Below the pieces are notes generated by a model, which saw nothing but the letters and a program-made list of their open reading frames with translations, was not told where the DNA came from and did not search any database. DNA of 11,387 nucleotides, from positions 1 through 11,387 of the forward strand of contig JAFDAW010000065.1 of the NCBI GenBank assembly GCA_019313605.1, written 5' to 3'. The stretch's first letter is position 1; every line of letters starts with the position of its first letter. The stretch comes from Deltaproteobacteria bacterium (lineage in GTDB: Bacteria > Myxococcota_A > UBA9160 > SMWR01). Both the position numbers and the translations under genes were made by a program. Shown here in pieces: positions 1-6,941 of the stretch.

Positions 1-1
1 C

Positions 2-154
2 TCGGTCCGCTACGGCTTCGGCGTACTCAAGACCTCCCTCGACGCCTTCCTCCAGCGCAAGCGGCTCGCACAAATCCACTACTTCGATCCCGACGGTCAG
101 CGCCTCGACCCCGGCACGCCACCGCAAAGCGAAGAGGTCACCTCACTGGGCTGA
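2..154 (+). CDS. C-terminal fragment of an unrecognised protein
   Basis: An open frame enters from the left edge and ends at a TGA at 152-154. It gives the last 50 residues of a protein whose start lies outside the window. The fragment is soluble-looking and charged, with an RYGFGVLKTSLDAFL stretch, an IHYFDPDG stretch and a polar Pro/Glu/Ser tail. There is no membrane segment. I do not recognise the family. Support for coding is the uninterrupted frame, GC-rich third positions and a natural end 52 bp before the convergent acetyltransferase gene. With only 50 residues visible, the function is left open. Confidence 0.6.
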   Translation, partial: SVRYGFGVLKTSLDAFLQRKRLAQIHYFDPDGQRLDPGTPPQSEEVTSLG

Positions 155-206
155 CGATCACGCCCTCTGCGGTCCCGTCACCTACTTCGAACGTGAAGAA
201 GTTCCG

Positions 207-740
207 CTATCGAAGGATCAATGCGAGCTGATACTCGTCGTGATAGCCCTCGTTCGTGCGAATCGCTCGTGGCTGAGTGCCATAACACTCGAAGCCCACC
301 TCCTGGTAGAGCCGGACCGCCGATGCATTACTCGTGACCACCTCGATGTGGAGCTGATGGAGATCCTCGATATTACGCGCGAGGCGTATGAGTTCGAGAA
401 GCAGTTCGCGAGCGAGCCCGCGATTGCGATGTTCTGTGCTGACGTAGACACCCCAAACGCACCCAATGTGCCGGAGCCTCTCCAAAGACGGGCGCGCAAC
501 ATTCACCATACCTACCATTTCGAGTTGCTTCGAGAACGCCCCCACCGAGAACCCGCCATTGCGGATACGCGCGTCGATGTCCTGGCGCACCACGCCTTCA
601 GAGTCTGCCTCCACCTCCTCGAGAGTTGCGGCCAGGACGTCAGAACTCGTGGTCAAAGCGTCGAGTCGGAGATTGCGAAACTGAGGAGCGTCGTCGGGAA
701 CCAGTTCTCGGAAGCTGTAGTCTTCGCAGTTCGACTGCAT
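207..740 (-). CDS. GNAT-family N-acetyltransferase
   Basis: This is a cytoplasmic acetyl-CoA-dependent N-acetyltransferase of the GNAT fold, 177 residues, normal for the family. The acetyl-CoA pyrophosphate-binding motif A is seen as VWGVYVSTEHRNRGLA, with R-x-x-G-x-A at about residues 105-110, followed by the long helix LLLELIRLAR. Motif B is SNASAVRLYQEVGFE at about 137-151, the usual Asn and Tyr positions near the active site. The N-terminus (FRELVPDDAPQFRNLR) is the standard strand 1/helix 1. I chose the ATG at 740 because AGGTGG lies 11 bases upstream. A GTG at 755 in the same frame would add five residues but sits inside that ribosome-binding site. The gene lies 43 bp downstream of the SGNH esterase on the same strand, so readthrough is possible. 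The substrate (a small amine, antibiotic or protein N-terminus) cannot be told from sequence. Confidence 0.88.
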   Translation of the reverse strand: MQSNCEDYSFRELVPDDAPQFRNLRLDALTTSSDVLAATLEEVEADSEGVVRQDIDARIRNGGFSVGAFSKQLEMVGMVNVARPSLERLRHIGCVWGVYVSTEHRNRGLARELLLELIRLARNIEDLHQLHIEVVTSNASAVRLYQEVGFECYGTQPRAIRTNEGYHDEYQLALILR

Positions 741-783
741 GGAATATTCAGCCACCTAACGTCTGGGGGTTCGCGTCTCGCGT

Positions 784-2397
784 TCAGTTCTCGATGATGT
801 CATCGGCACGTCTCCCTCGCCGCCGGTAGAGCAGCAACAAGCCGCCCGTACCCGCCACCAACTGCAGCCACGCCGAGGGCTCGGGAACAGAGGCCACCAC
901 GCGGTCGACGTGTACCGCGGCGCTGACGTCGGCCTGGAAAGTGATCCGATTGCTGAAGACGGGATCGGAGGCATCCGTCGGTGCCGTCGAGGTCATCGAG
1001 TACTGCTGCCATTCCGTGGTCAAGGTCTTGATCTCGGTTTCGATCTGCATGGGCGTGTCGGGCTCAGCACCCTGATCCTGATTCCGGAAGTCGATGCTCA
1101 TGAAGACCCGATCACCGTCGCTCTCACCGCGCATCCAGGCCGTTACGGAGACGGGATCCCCGTCACTCGCGGGATTGCTCTGATGCGACGAGGCAGTGTT
1201 GAAGAGTCGCAGGTAGTACTCCCCGTGATACGCGCCCGCGGGATCGTGTACCCGGCTTACCCCGCTGTCGTCGAAATAGCGCCAACCCCAACCGCCGAAG
1301 GGCGCGATTTCATCGAAGCTCCCGTTGGCGACGTTTCCATTGACCCCGTAGCCGTTCACCACATCCATCGGGCCAGCCGTCCAGCCCATCACGCTGCTCA
1401 CGTGCTCGACGAGGTAGTAGGCCATACCGGAGTGGTCGGTTTCACAGCCGTGGTATTGCTCGAATAGCCACGGAAAGATCGCGGAAGACATGTCGGGGTC
1501 TGCACGCCCGGCGATGACTTCGTGAATGTAATTGGCGGTCTCGTTGAAATCCCAGCCCCAGGCGTTGTACAGCATGATGTGGGATGACGGATGCGCGATC
1601 CGCAGATCATCCAGCAGATTGTTGTAGTCCGCTTTGATGTCAGCCTCGGTGCGCCACACATCGTTGGCCCCGATGTTCACCACGACCAGATCTGCCACGA
1701 ATCGATTGAAATCCCAGGCCGGATTGGGCGCATTCCAGCCGACCCGATTGTAGGAGATATTCAAGGTCTGAATCGTGGCGCCGCCCCAGGAGATGTTGTG
1801 ATGCTCGGCATCGAACATCCGGGATACGATCCCCGCGTAGGTGTAATAGCTTCCGGCCAGCGGATAGCTGGTATCGTTGCGCTCGCTTTCCAGCGAGTAC
1901 CCGGCCAGATTGGAATCCCCGTAAAAGACGATCCGGCGGGGCGGTCGAGCGGGTGGCGCGACGAGAGTCTTGCCGGCGTCCAGCTCGAAGTCGAAAAGGG
2001 TGGCCCGGCCCTCGTCGGTTTCCTTGATGATTTCGACTTTGTGAACGCCATCGGGTAGCCCCGAAGCCAGGGTAAAGAGCGCTCCCGAGGGAATGACGAT
2101 CTTGCTCGAACCCGCCGCATCGTCGTCGATGATGACGCGAAAGCGCTCGTTGGTGCGGGTCATGCTCAAGGTGACCGCGATGCCGGTTCCCTGGAAATTG
2201 GCGATGATCGAAGACGCCTTCGCCTGGGCCCAGGGTCGGGAGGGGTTCGCATCCGCCCAACGTCCGGTGTAGAGGATGTTCACATCCGAAGGGTCGATGG
2301 TTTCCGCGCGGGCGGTGGCACCCAGCAGCAATGCTCCCAACAGAATAGGGGCCATGCCAGCTATGGCAGCGCGACGTAAGAGAGACCGGCTCAGCAT
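784..2397 (-). CDS. Exported SGNH/GDSL esterase, CE2-like, with CBM-like domain and PEP-CTERM tail
   Basis: This 537-residue protein is a predicted secreted carbohydrate or acyl esterase. Its order is: signal peptide 1-31 (LLRR, hydrophobic core, cleavage after ATARA); a beta-rich N-terminal domain about 35-145, as in CE2 acetyl esterases; an SGNH hydrolase domain about 154-340; a beta-rich domain about 355-500 (NGSFD start, VSVTAWMRGE, WQQYSMTS) resembling CBM4/9-type modules; and a PEP-CTERM tail, VPEPS at 504-508, a hydrophobic stretch, then YRRRGRR. Catalytic motifs visible are YGDSN with Ser162, GAND at 243-246 and DHSG at 321-324, whose His322 is the likely catalytic His. PEP-CTERM proteins are sorted by exosortase to the cell surface or matrix; no exosortase lies in the window. 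The ATG has GAGGAG seven bases upstream. A TATGAT (2467 to 2462) is a possible -10 without a convincing -35. The substrate is inferred to be an acetylated polysaccharide. Confidence 0.85.
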   Translation of the reverse strand: MLSRSLLRRAAIAGMAPILLGALLLGATARAETIDPSDVNILYTGRWADANPSRPWAQAKASSIIANFQGTGIAVTLSMTRTNERFRVIIDDDAAGSSKIVIPSGALFTLASGLPDGVHKVEIIKETDEGRATLFDFELDAGKTLVAPPARPPRRIVFYGDSNLAGYSLESERNDTSYPLAGSYYTYAGIVSRMFDAEHHNISWGGATIQTLNISYNRVGWNAPNPAWDFNRFVADLVVVNIGANDVWRTEADIKADYNNLLDDLRIAHPSSHIMLYNAWGWDFNETANYIHEVIAGRADPDMSSAIFPWLFEQYHGCETDHSGMAYYLVEHVSSVMGWTAGPMDVVNGYGVNGNVANGSFDEIAPFGGWGWRYFDDSGVSRVHDPAGAYHGEYYLRLFNTASSHQSNPASDGDPVSVTAWMRGESDGDRVFMSIDFRNQDQGAEPDTPMQIETEIKTLTTEWQQYSMTSTAPTDASDPVFSNRITFQADVSAAVHVDRVVASVPEPSAWLQLVAGTGGLLLLYRRRGRRADDIIEN

Positions 2398-2502
2398 CTT
2401 TCAACTCCTCGGCAGCTTGCATTCCCCAGGGCAACTCGGAACAGCATTGGAGTGCGCCAAAATCATAACATGGCGGGCACACCGAGATCGGCCGCCTCGA
2501 CC

Positions 2503-3801
2503 TCAGTCGGTTCCCGAGTAGACGATCGAGAACAGGGCTCTGGCGACGTCGTGGGTCGACGGAATCGATTGCCGCATGAAGATCTGGAACAGGTTCGCCT
2601 CGGGCACGACCTCGAACGCGGTATTCGCGTAGCCCCCCCAGCGGTAGACGCTCACGCTGCGCTGCGCATCGCCCGCGCCGAGTACGGCGTCGTTGACTTC
2701 GAAGCCGAGACCAAAGCGGAATTCCCCAGCCACTCCGGACAGCTGGTCGGTGAACATCAGCTCGAGCGTCGCGTCATCGAGAACCCGCGTCCCTTTGAAT
2801 TCGCCACCGCTGACCAACATCTGGCAAAAGTTCGCGTAGTCCTGCATGGTCGAAACCAGCCCGCCTCCGCCGGATAGGAATTCGAAGCCGTCCAGGAACA
2901 GGCTGGTCTCCGCCTTGTCGGCCACGATGTGTTCGCCGTCTTCCCACTTGTGGCATGAGGTGAAGCGATCTTGTTTGACCTCGGGAACCGAGAACCCCGT
3001 GTCGACCATTTCGAGCGACTCGAAAACGGCCTGGCGCAGGTATTCATCCAATCGCATTCCTGACCAGATCTCGACCAGGCGCCCCAGCAGGTCGGTACTG
3101 AATCCATAGGTAAAAGTGGCGCCCGGCTGGTGGGCGATGGGAATGCGCGCCAGCGAATCGGCCGCCTCTGAAATCGACTTCTTCGGTGGGAACAAGCCGT
3201 GCTCTGCATCGTAGAGCATGCCTTCCTTCTCGTAGAACTCGAAGAACACGGGCACGTCGCGGCCGTACGAGTAACCCGTCGTATGCCGGAACACGTCGCG
3301 CACACTGATCGGGCGTTCCGGCGGAACCAGCTCGTAAGAATCGCCCTGCTCTACCAATACGCGCGCGTTTTCGAAAGCCGGAATGTACTTCGCAACCGGG
3401 TCGTCGAGCTTGAATTTGCCCTGCTCCCACAGCGTCATTGCGGCCACCGAGACGATGGGCTTCGTCATCGAGTAGATGCGCATGATCGAATCGGCTTCGA
3501 GCGGAGTTCGATCATCGATGTCACCAACGCCCGCGACATCGAAGTGGATCACCTCGCCATTGCGGACCACCATGTACGCCCCGCCGGCGATGCTCTTGCT
3601 CGCGATGCGCTTCTCCAGCTCCGCACTGGCCTCGTCGAGTGCCTTTTGCGAGATGCCCTCGACCGGTGCCCCATCCGTGACGGCCTCTTCTCGCCCTACC
3701 TCGGCGTCGAAGCTGCCCGGGTCGTCAATCGTCCTCGAATCGCACGCCGCCATCACGGCTGCAGCGAGCAGCGCAACCATGCCGATCTCTCGAATGCGCA
3801 C
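2503..3801 (-). CDS. Serine hydrolase lipoprotein, beta-lactamase/family VIII esterase type
   Basis: This 432-residue envelope protein has the penicillin-binding/class C beta-lactamase fold. A lipoprotein signal ends at VMAAC, lipid-carrying Cys20. Asp follows at +2, which in E. coli favours inner-membrane retention. A low-complexity acidic linker covers about 21-50. The nucleophile motif is SMTK at 111-114. The second motif is Y232-G-F, followed by STDLLGRLVEIWSG. A glycine-rich GGGGLVST lies at 311-318. WGG at 388-390 takes the place of the KTG box of true beta-lactamases. Tyr-based second motifs and WGG are typical of family VIII carboxylesterases (EstB-like), so an esterase or amidase is more likely than antibiotic resistance. 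The start is GTG, with AGGAGG four bases upstream. The next ATG (3780) is 25 bases from that site and would shorten the signal peptide. It diverges from the adenosine deaminase and lies 105 bp upstream of the SGNH esterase. Confidence 0.88.
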   Translation of the reverse strand: MRIREIGMVALLAAAVMAACDSRTIDDPGSFDAEVGREEAVTDGAPVEGISQKALDEASAELEKRIASKSIAGGAYMVVRNGEVIHFDVAGVGDIDDRTPLEADSIMRIYSMTKPIVSVAAMTLWEQGKFKLDDPVAKYIPAFENARVLVEQGDSYELVPPERPISVRDVFRHTTGYSYGRDVPVFFEFYEKEGMLYDAEHGLFPPKKSISEAADSLARIPIAHQPGATFTYGFSTDLLGRLVEIWSGMRLDEYLRQAVFESLEMVDTGFSVPEVKQDRFTSCHKWEDGEHIVADKAETSLFLDGFEFLSGGGGLVSTMQDYANFCQMLVSGGEFKGTRVLDDATLELMFTDQLSGVAGEFRFGLGFEVNDAVLGAGDAQRSVSVYRWGGYANTAFEVVPEANLFQIFMRQSIPSTHDVARALFSIVYSGTD

Positions 3802-3927
3802 AGGGCCTCCTCGACGCGATCATTCAGCGGCCCCCATGGTAAGCCGCGAGCACCCGATAGGGAAAGCGCCCCACAAGCCCTGCGCGAGGGGGCCTCCCGA
3901 GCGAGTTCATTTCCATGACCGGCCATT

Positions 3928-3956
3928 CTGATAATGCAGCCCGTTTTTCCTATGAT
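3928..3956 (+). promoter_or_regulatory. Possible promoter for the adenosine deaminase gene
   Basis: The 187-bp divergent gap holds an AT-rich patch in otherwise GC-rich DNA. CTGATA (3928-3933), a 17-base spacer and TATGAT (3951-3956) match the sigma-70 consensus at 4/6 and 5/6. This would place the transcript start a few bases before the ribosome-binding site at 3974. An overlapping alternative is TTCATT (3906-3911), 18 bases, GATAAT (3930-3935). This is sequence match only; consensus elements in this lineage are not known. Confidence 0.33.
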
Positions 3957-3988
3957 GGGCCGAGCCGCGCTAAAGGAGGGGCGCAGAT

Positions 3989-5587
3989 TTGGGTTGTGGC
4001 ACTCGAAGGATCGTCTCTGGATGGCGTGCATCCGCGCCGCTCGCCTTGCTTCTGGCAATGGTCGCGGGCTGCGCGAACGATCCCCCGGTGCGGAGCGAGA
4101 ATGCGAGCGCGCCGTCCGATGCGTATGAAACGGGCGACACCGAGCGCGCGGCCGTCTGGTTCGAAGATCACCGCAACCAACCCCCGGCCCTCCGCATCTT
4201 CCTGCAGCGCATGCCCAAAGGAGGCGACCTCCACAGCCACCTGAGCGGCGCCGTGTACGCGGAGAGTTACCTCGCCTGGGCGGCCGAGGAGAACTACTGC
4301 GCCCAGCGGGTCGGCGAGACGCTGAAGCTGCTGAAGTGTGACGCCGGGGATCCGACGATGATGCGCCTGGCGACCCTCACCGATTCGAGAATCTACAATC
4401 AACTCATCGACGAGATGTCGACCCGCAACCTGGCCTTCGCGGGGCGATCCGGCCACAGCGATTTCTTCGCCGCCTTCCGGACGGCCTCGCCGATTTCCAG
4501 ACTTCGAGATGGCGAGGTGGTCGCAGAGGTTGCGACGCGCGCCGCCGAGCAGCGGACCTACTACCTGGAACTGATGATCTCGCCACAGAATCTCGCCGTT
4601 CGGGAACTCGGCAGGAAGGTCGGACTGCGCTCCGACTTTGCTTCGACGCGCCGTGCGCTTCTCGAAGCGGGGCTCGCCAACCTCGTCGAGGCGGGACGAA
4701 ACGAACTCGACCACATGGAGAAAGAACTTCAGCAGATCATGGATTGCGATGGGGCGAACGCGTCCCCCGGCTGCGCGGTAACGCTCCGCTTTCTGCAACA
4801 GACGTCGAGGAATCGGACTCCAGCCGAAGTATTCGCGCAACTCGTCTTTGCAGTCGAGTTCTTGCGCGCCGACTCGCGCATGGTGGGACTCAACCTCATC
4901 TCGCCAGAGGACGATCGCATCTCCTTGCGCGATTACACCACGCACATGCAAATGTTGGAATTTCTGGTCGCCACCGCGCCCGAGCCCGTAAACGTCGCCC
5001 TGCACGCGGGCGAGCTGACACTCGGCCTGGTGCCCCCGGAAGAACTCCGCTTCCACATCCGAGAAGCCGTGGAGGTGGGGCAGGCCCGCAGGATCGGGCA
5101 CGGCGTCGACATCGTCTACGAGAACGACGCGATGGAACTCCTCGAGGTAATGCGCGAACGCGGCGTCCTCGTCGAAATCTGTCTGACCAGCAACGACACC
5201 ATCCTCGACGTCCGAGGCGACGACCACCCGCTCCCGCTGTACCTCGAAGCCGGCGTTCCGCTGGCCCTGGCCACCGACGACGAAGGCATCTCGCGCATCG
5301 ACCTCAGCAACGAGTACCTACGCGCAGCCCTCAGCTACGACCTCGGTTACCGCGACCTCAAAACCATGGCGAGAAACAGCCTCGCTCACAGCTTCCTGCC
5401 GGGCGCCAGCCTATGGCAGCAGCCGGGAGCCTTCACGCTGACACCCGCCTGTGCGAGCGACACCCCAGGCTCCAAGAGCCCAACTCGCGCCTGCGCAGAC
5501 TTCCTCGCATCCAGCGAACGCGCCCAGGAACAGTGGCGCCTCGAAGCCGAACTCGTCGACTTCGAAACACTGAACTGGGCCCACTAG
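3989..5587 (+). CDS. Adenosine deaminase-like lipoprotein (ADA2/ADGF type)
   Basis: This 532-residue enzyme is predicted to deaminate adenosine or a related purine nucleoside to the inosine form outside the cytoplasm. The lipobox VAGC gives lipid-carrying Cys28. The amidohydrolase core keeps the metal and catalytic residues of adenosine deaminase: HSH (His82, His84) in MPKGGDLHSHLSGAV, HAGE at 339-342 (metal His339, catalytic Glu342), RIGHG with His371, TSN at 400-402, and Asp430-Asp431 in ATDDEG. The length and the MPKGGDLH context match the secreted ADA2/ADGF branch rather than the roughly 330-residue cytosolic enzyme. Cysteines at 104/117, 253/262 and 488/502 could form disulfides, consistent with export. 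The TTG start is supported by AGGAGG at 3974-3979, nine bases upstream, and by the signal peptide directly after it. The next in-frame ATG (codon 24) would remove most of the signal. The gene is monocistronic by appearance. The exact substrate is not determinable. Confidence 0.9.
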   Translation: MGCGTRRIVSGWRASAPLALLLAMVAGCANDPPVRSENASAPSDAYETGDTERAAVWFEDHRNQPPALRIFLQRMPKGGDLHSHLSGAVYAESYLAWAAEENYCAQRVGETLKLLKCDAGDPTMMRLATLTDSRIYNQLIDEMSTRNLAFAGRSGHSDFFAAFRTASPISRLRDGEVVAEVATRAAEQRTYYLELMISPQNLAVRELGRKVGLRSDFASTRRALLEAGLANLVEAGRNELDHMEKELQQIMDCDGANASPGCAVTLRFLQQTSRNRTPAEVFAQLVFAVEFLRADSRMVGLNLISPEDDRISLRDYTTHMQMLEFLVATAPEPVNVALHAGELTLGLVPPEELRFHIREAVEVGQARRIGHGVDIVYENDAMELLEVMRERGVLVEICLTSNDTILDVRGDDHPLPLYLEAGVPLALATDDEGISRIDLSNEYLRAALSYDLGYRDLKTMARNSLAHSFLPGASLWQQPGAFTLTPACASDTPGSKSPTRACADFLASSERAQEQWRLEAELVDFETLNWAH

Positions 5588-5627
5588 CCAGCCAAGCGCA
5601 ACACCTGGAAGCCCCGCCCCGCGAATC

Positions 5628-5657
5628 TTCGCAAGTTTCGGAAAGAATCTTTATCAT
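5628..5657 (+). promoter_or_regulatory. Possible promoter of the GcvT-like/FAD oxidoreductase operon
   Basis: TTCGCA (5628-5633) and TATCAT (5652-5657), separated by 18 bases, match sigma-70 -35 and -10 consensus at 4/6 and 5/6. They lie in the 132-bp gap before the operon and would leave a leader of about 55 bases. A GCGAA-TC-TTCGC inverted repeat (5621-5632) overlaps the -35, and the palindrome GCGATCGC (5659-5666) lies at the expected start site. Either could be an operator. This is sequence match only. Confidence 0.33.
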
Positions 5658-5719
5658 CGCGATCGCTAACGCTCCAACCTCATGACGACGCCGCGTGAGA
5701 GTGCTGCCAAGGAGGCGAG

Positions 5720-6916
5720 ATGTTGAAACCGACGCCGTTCCACTCGCGTACAGGCCCGCTGTGCCAGGGGCATAGCTGGGCGAACTGGGCGGGCTTCCTG
5801 GCCGCGACCACCTACGAGCCCGACCATCTGCACGAGTACAACGCCGTGCGCACGGGCTCGGGCCTGTTCGATGTTTCGCCACTCTTCAAGTACGACATCC
5901 GCGGACGCGACGCGCTCGCCACGGTCAACCGCGTCGCCGTGCGCGACCTGTCGAAGTCTCGCATCGGCCAGGTCTACTACTCGGTGTGGTGCGACGACAA
6001 GGGCATGGTCATCGACGACGGTACGATCTCGCAGCTCGGCGAAGATCACTTCCGCATCACGGCCGCGATCCCCACCCTGGCCTGGCTGCAGGACAACGCG
6101 ATCGGTCTGGAGGTCACGATCGAAGACGTGTCTGAGCAGTTCGCGGGCGTGGCACTTCAGGGTCCGACCTCGCGCGACATGCTGCAGAGCCTGACGGATG
6201 TCGATCTCAGCAGCCTGCGCTTCTTTCGCTGCACCGACGGCAAGGTGGCGGGCGCGCCCGCGCTGATCTCGCGCACCGGCTACACGGGCGACCTCGGGTA
6301 CGAGATCTTCGTCGGACCTGACGATGCGGAGAGCCTTTGGGATGCGATGATGGAAGCCGGCGGAAAATTCCAGATGCTCCCCGCGGGCCTGGCGACCCTC
6401 GATCTGGTGCGCATCGAGGGAGGACTGCTCGGCATCGATGCGGATTTCACATCCGCCCTCCAAACCATGTTTCCCGTGCAGAAGCTCTCGGTCTACGATC
6501 TGGGGCTCGGCTGGATGATCAAGGCGAACAAAAGCTTCTTCGTGGGCCGAGATGCGCTTCGCCGCGAGAAGGCCAGCGGCTCGCGCTACGACACGGTCGG
6601 CCTCGAGCTCGACGTCACGGTTCTGGAGAAGGTCTACGCCGAGTACGGCATGCCGCTGCATCTCCCCTATACGTCGTGGAACAGCGCCGTGCCCGTCTTC
6701 TCCGACGAGCCGCAGAAGCACCACATCGGGCGGGGGACCAGCGGCATGTGGTCGCCGGTGTTGAAGAAGTACATCGTCATGGCGCGCGTGAAGCCCGAGT
6801 ACGCGAAGCTCGGCAACCTCATCTGGATCGAGGACGTGGTCGAGTCACACAGCTACTCCATCCCCGCGCGGGTGGTGAAGATGCCGTTCTACGATCCGCC
6901 CTGGAAGAAAGCCTAG
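5720..6916 (+). CDS. GcvT-family aminomethyltransferase-like protein
   Basis: This 398-residue cytoplasmic protein is homologous over its whole length to the T-protein of glycine cleavage, a tetrahydrofolate-dependent C1 transferase. Visible family marks are: AVRTGSGLFDVSP at 42-54; GMVIDD at 95-100, containing the Asp that is catalytic in T-protein; ALQGPTSRDML at 145-155; RTGYTGDLGYEI at 185-196 in the folate-binding region; LVRIEGG at 229-235; SFFVGRDALRREK at 272-284; and the C-terminal barrel GTSGMWSPVLKKYIVMARV at 339-357. It is longer than E. coli GcvT (364) and ends in a PFYDPP tail. There are no gcvH, gcvP or gcvR neighbours. It heads an operon with two flavoproteins 25 bp downstream, so a role as folate C1 acceptor in a demethylation is more likely than glycine cleavage; this is inference. 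The ATG has AAGGAGG ending four bases upstream, and an in-frame TGA at 5696 rules out an earlier start. DmdA-like or O-demethylase-like roles remain possible. Confidence 0.87.
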   Translation: MLKPTPFHSRTGPLCQGHSWANWAGFLAATTYEPDHLHEYNAVRTGSGLFDVSPLFKYDIRGRDALATVNRVAVRDLSKSRIGQVYYSVWCDDKGMVIDDGTISQLGEDHFRITAAIPTLAWLQDNAIGLEVTIEDVSEQFAGVALQGPTSRDMLQSLTDVDLSSLRFFRCTDGKVAGAPALISRTGYTGDLGYEIFVGPDDAESLWDAMMEAGGKFQMLPAGLATLDLVRIEGGLLGIDADFTSALQTMFPVQKLSVYDLGLGWMIKANKSFFVGRDALRREKASGSRYDTVGLELDVTVLEKVYAEYGMPLHLPYTSWNSAVPVFSDEPQKHHIGRGTSGMWSPVLKKYIVMARVKPEYAKLGNLIWIEDVVESHSYSIPARVVKMPFYDPPWKKA

Positions 6917-6941
6917 AAAATTCGACCTTCGGGAAATCGAT

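Noticed and set aside
240..797. A 185-codon plus-strand open frame opposite the acetyltransferase
   Set aside because: The minus strand has both GNAT motifs. The plus frame looks compositional and runs into the esterase gene.
2503..3801. A beta-lactam resistance gene
   Set aside because: The KTG box is replaced by WGG and the Tyr-x-Asn motif by Tyr-Gly-Phe, as in esterases of this fold.
3950..5227. A 425-codon open frame on the minus strand opposite the adenosine deaminase gene
   Set aside because: The plus-strand frame carries every adenosine deaminase motif, a lipobox and a strong ribosome-binding site. The opposite frame has no recognisable domain and is a side effect of GC-rich codon use.
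5588..5719. A glycine or tetrahydrofolate riboswitch ahead of the GcvT-like gene
   Set aside because: The leader after the predicted promoter is only about 55 bases and shows no matching paired helices, too short for either class.
5682..5726. A 14-codon open frame just before and overlapping the GcvT-like start, considered as a leader peptide
   Set aside because: It has no ribosome-binding site and no run of regulatory codons.
5666..6724. A 352-codon minus-strand open frame opposite the GcvT-like gene
   Set aside because: It shows no known motif or ribosome-binding site, and the sense frame is a clear family member.
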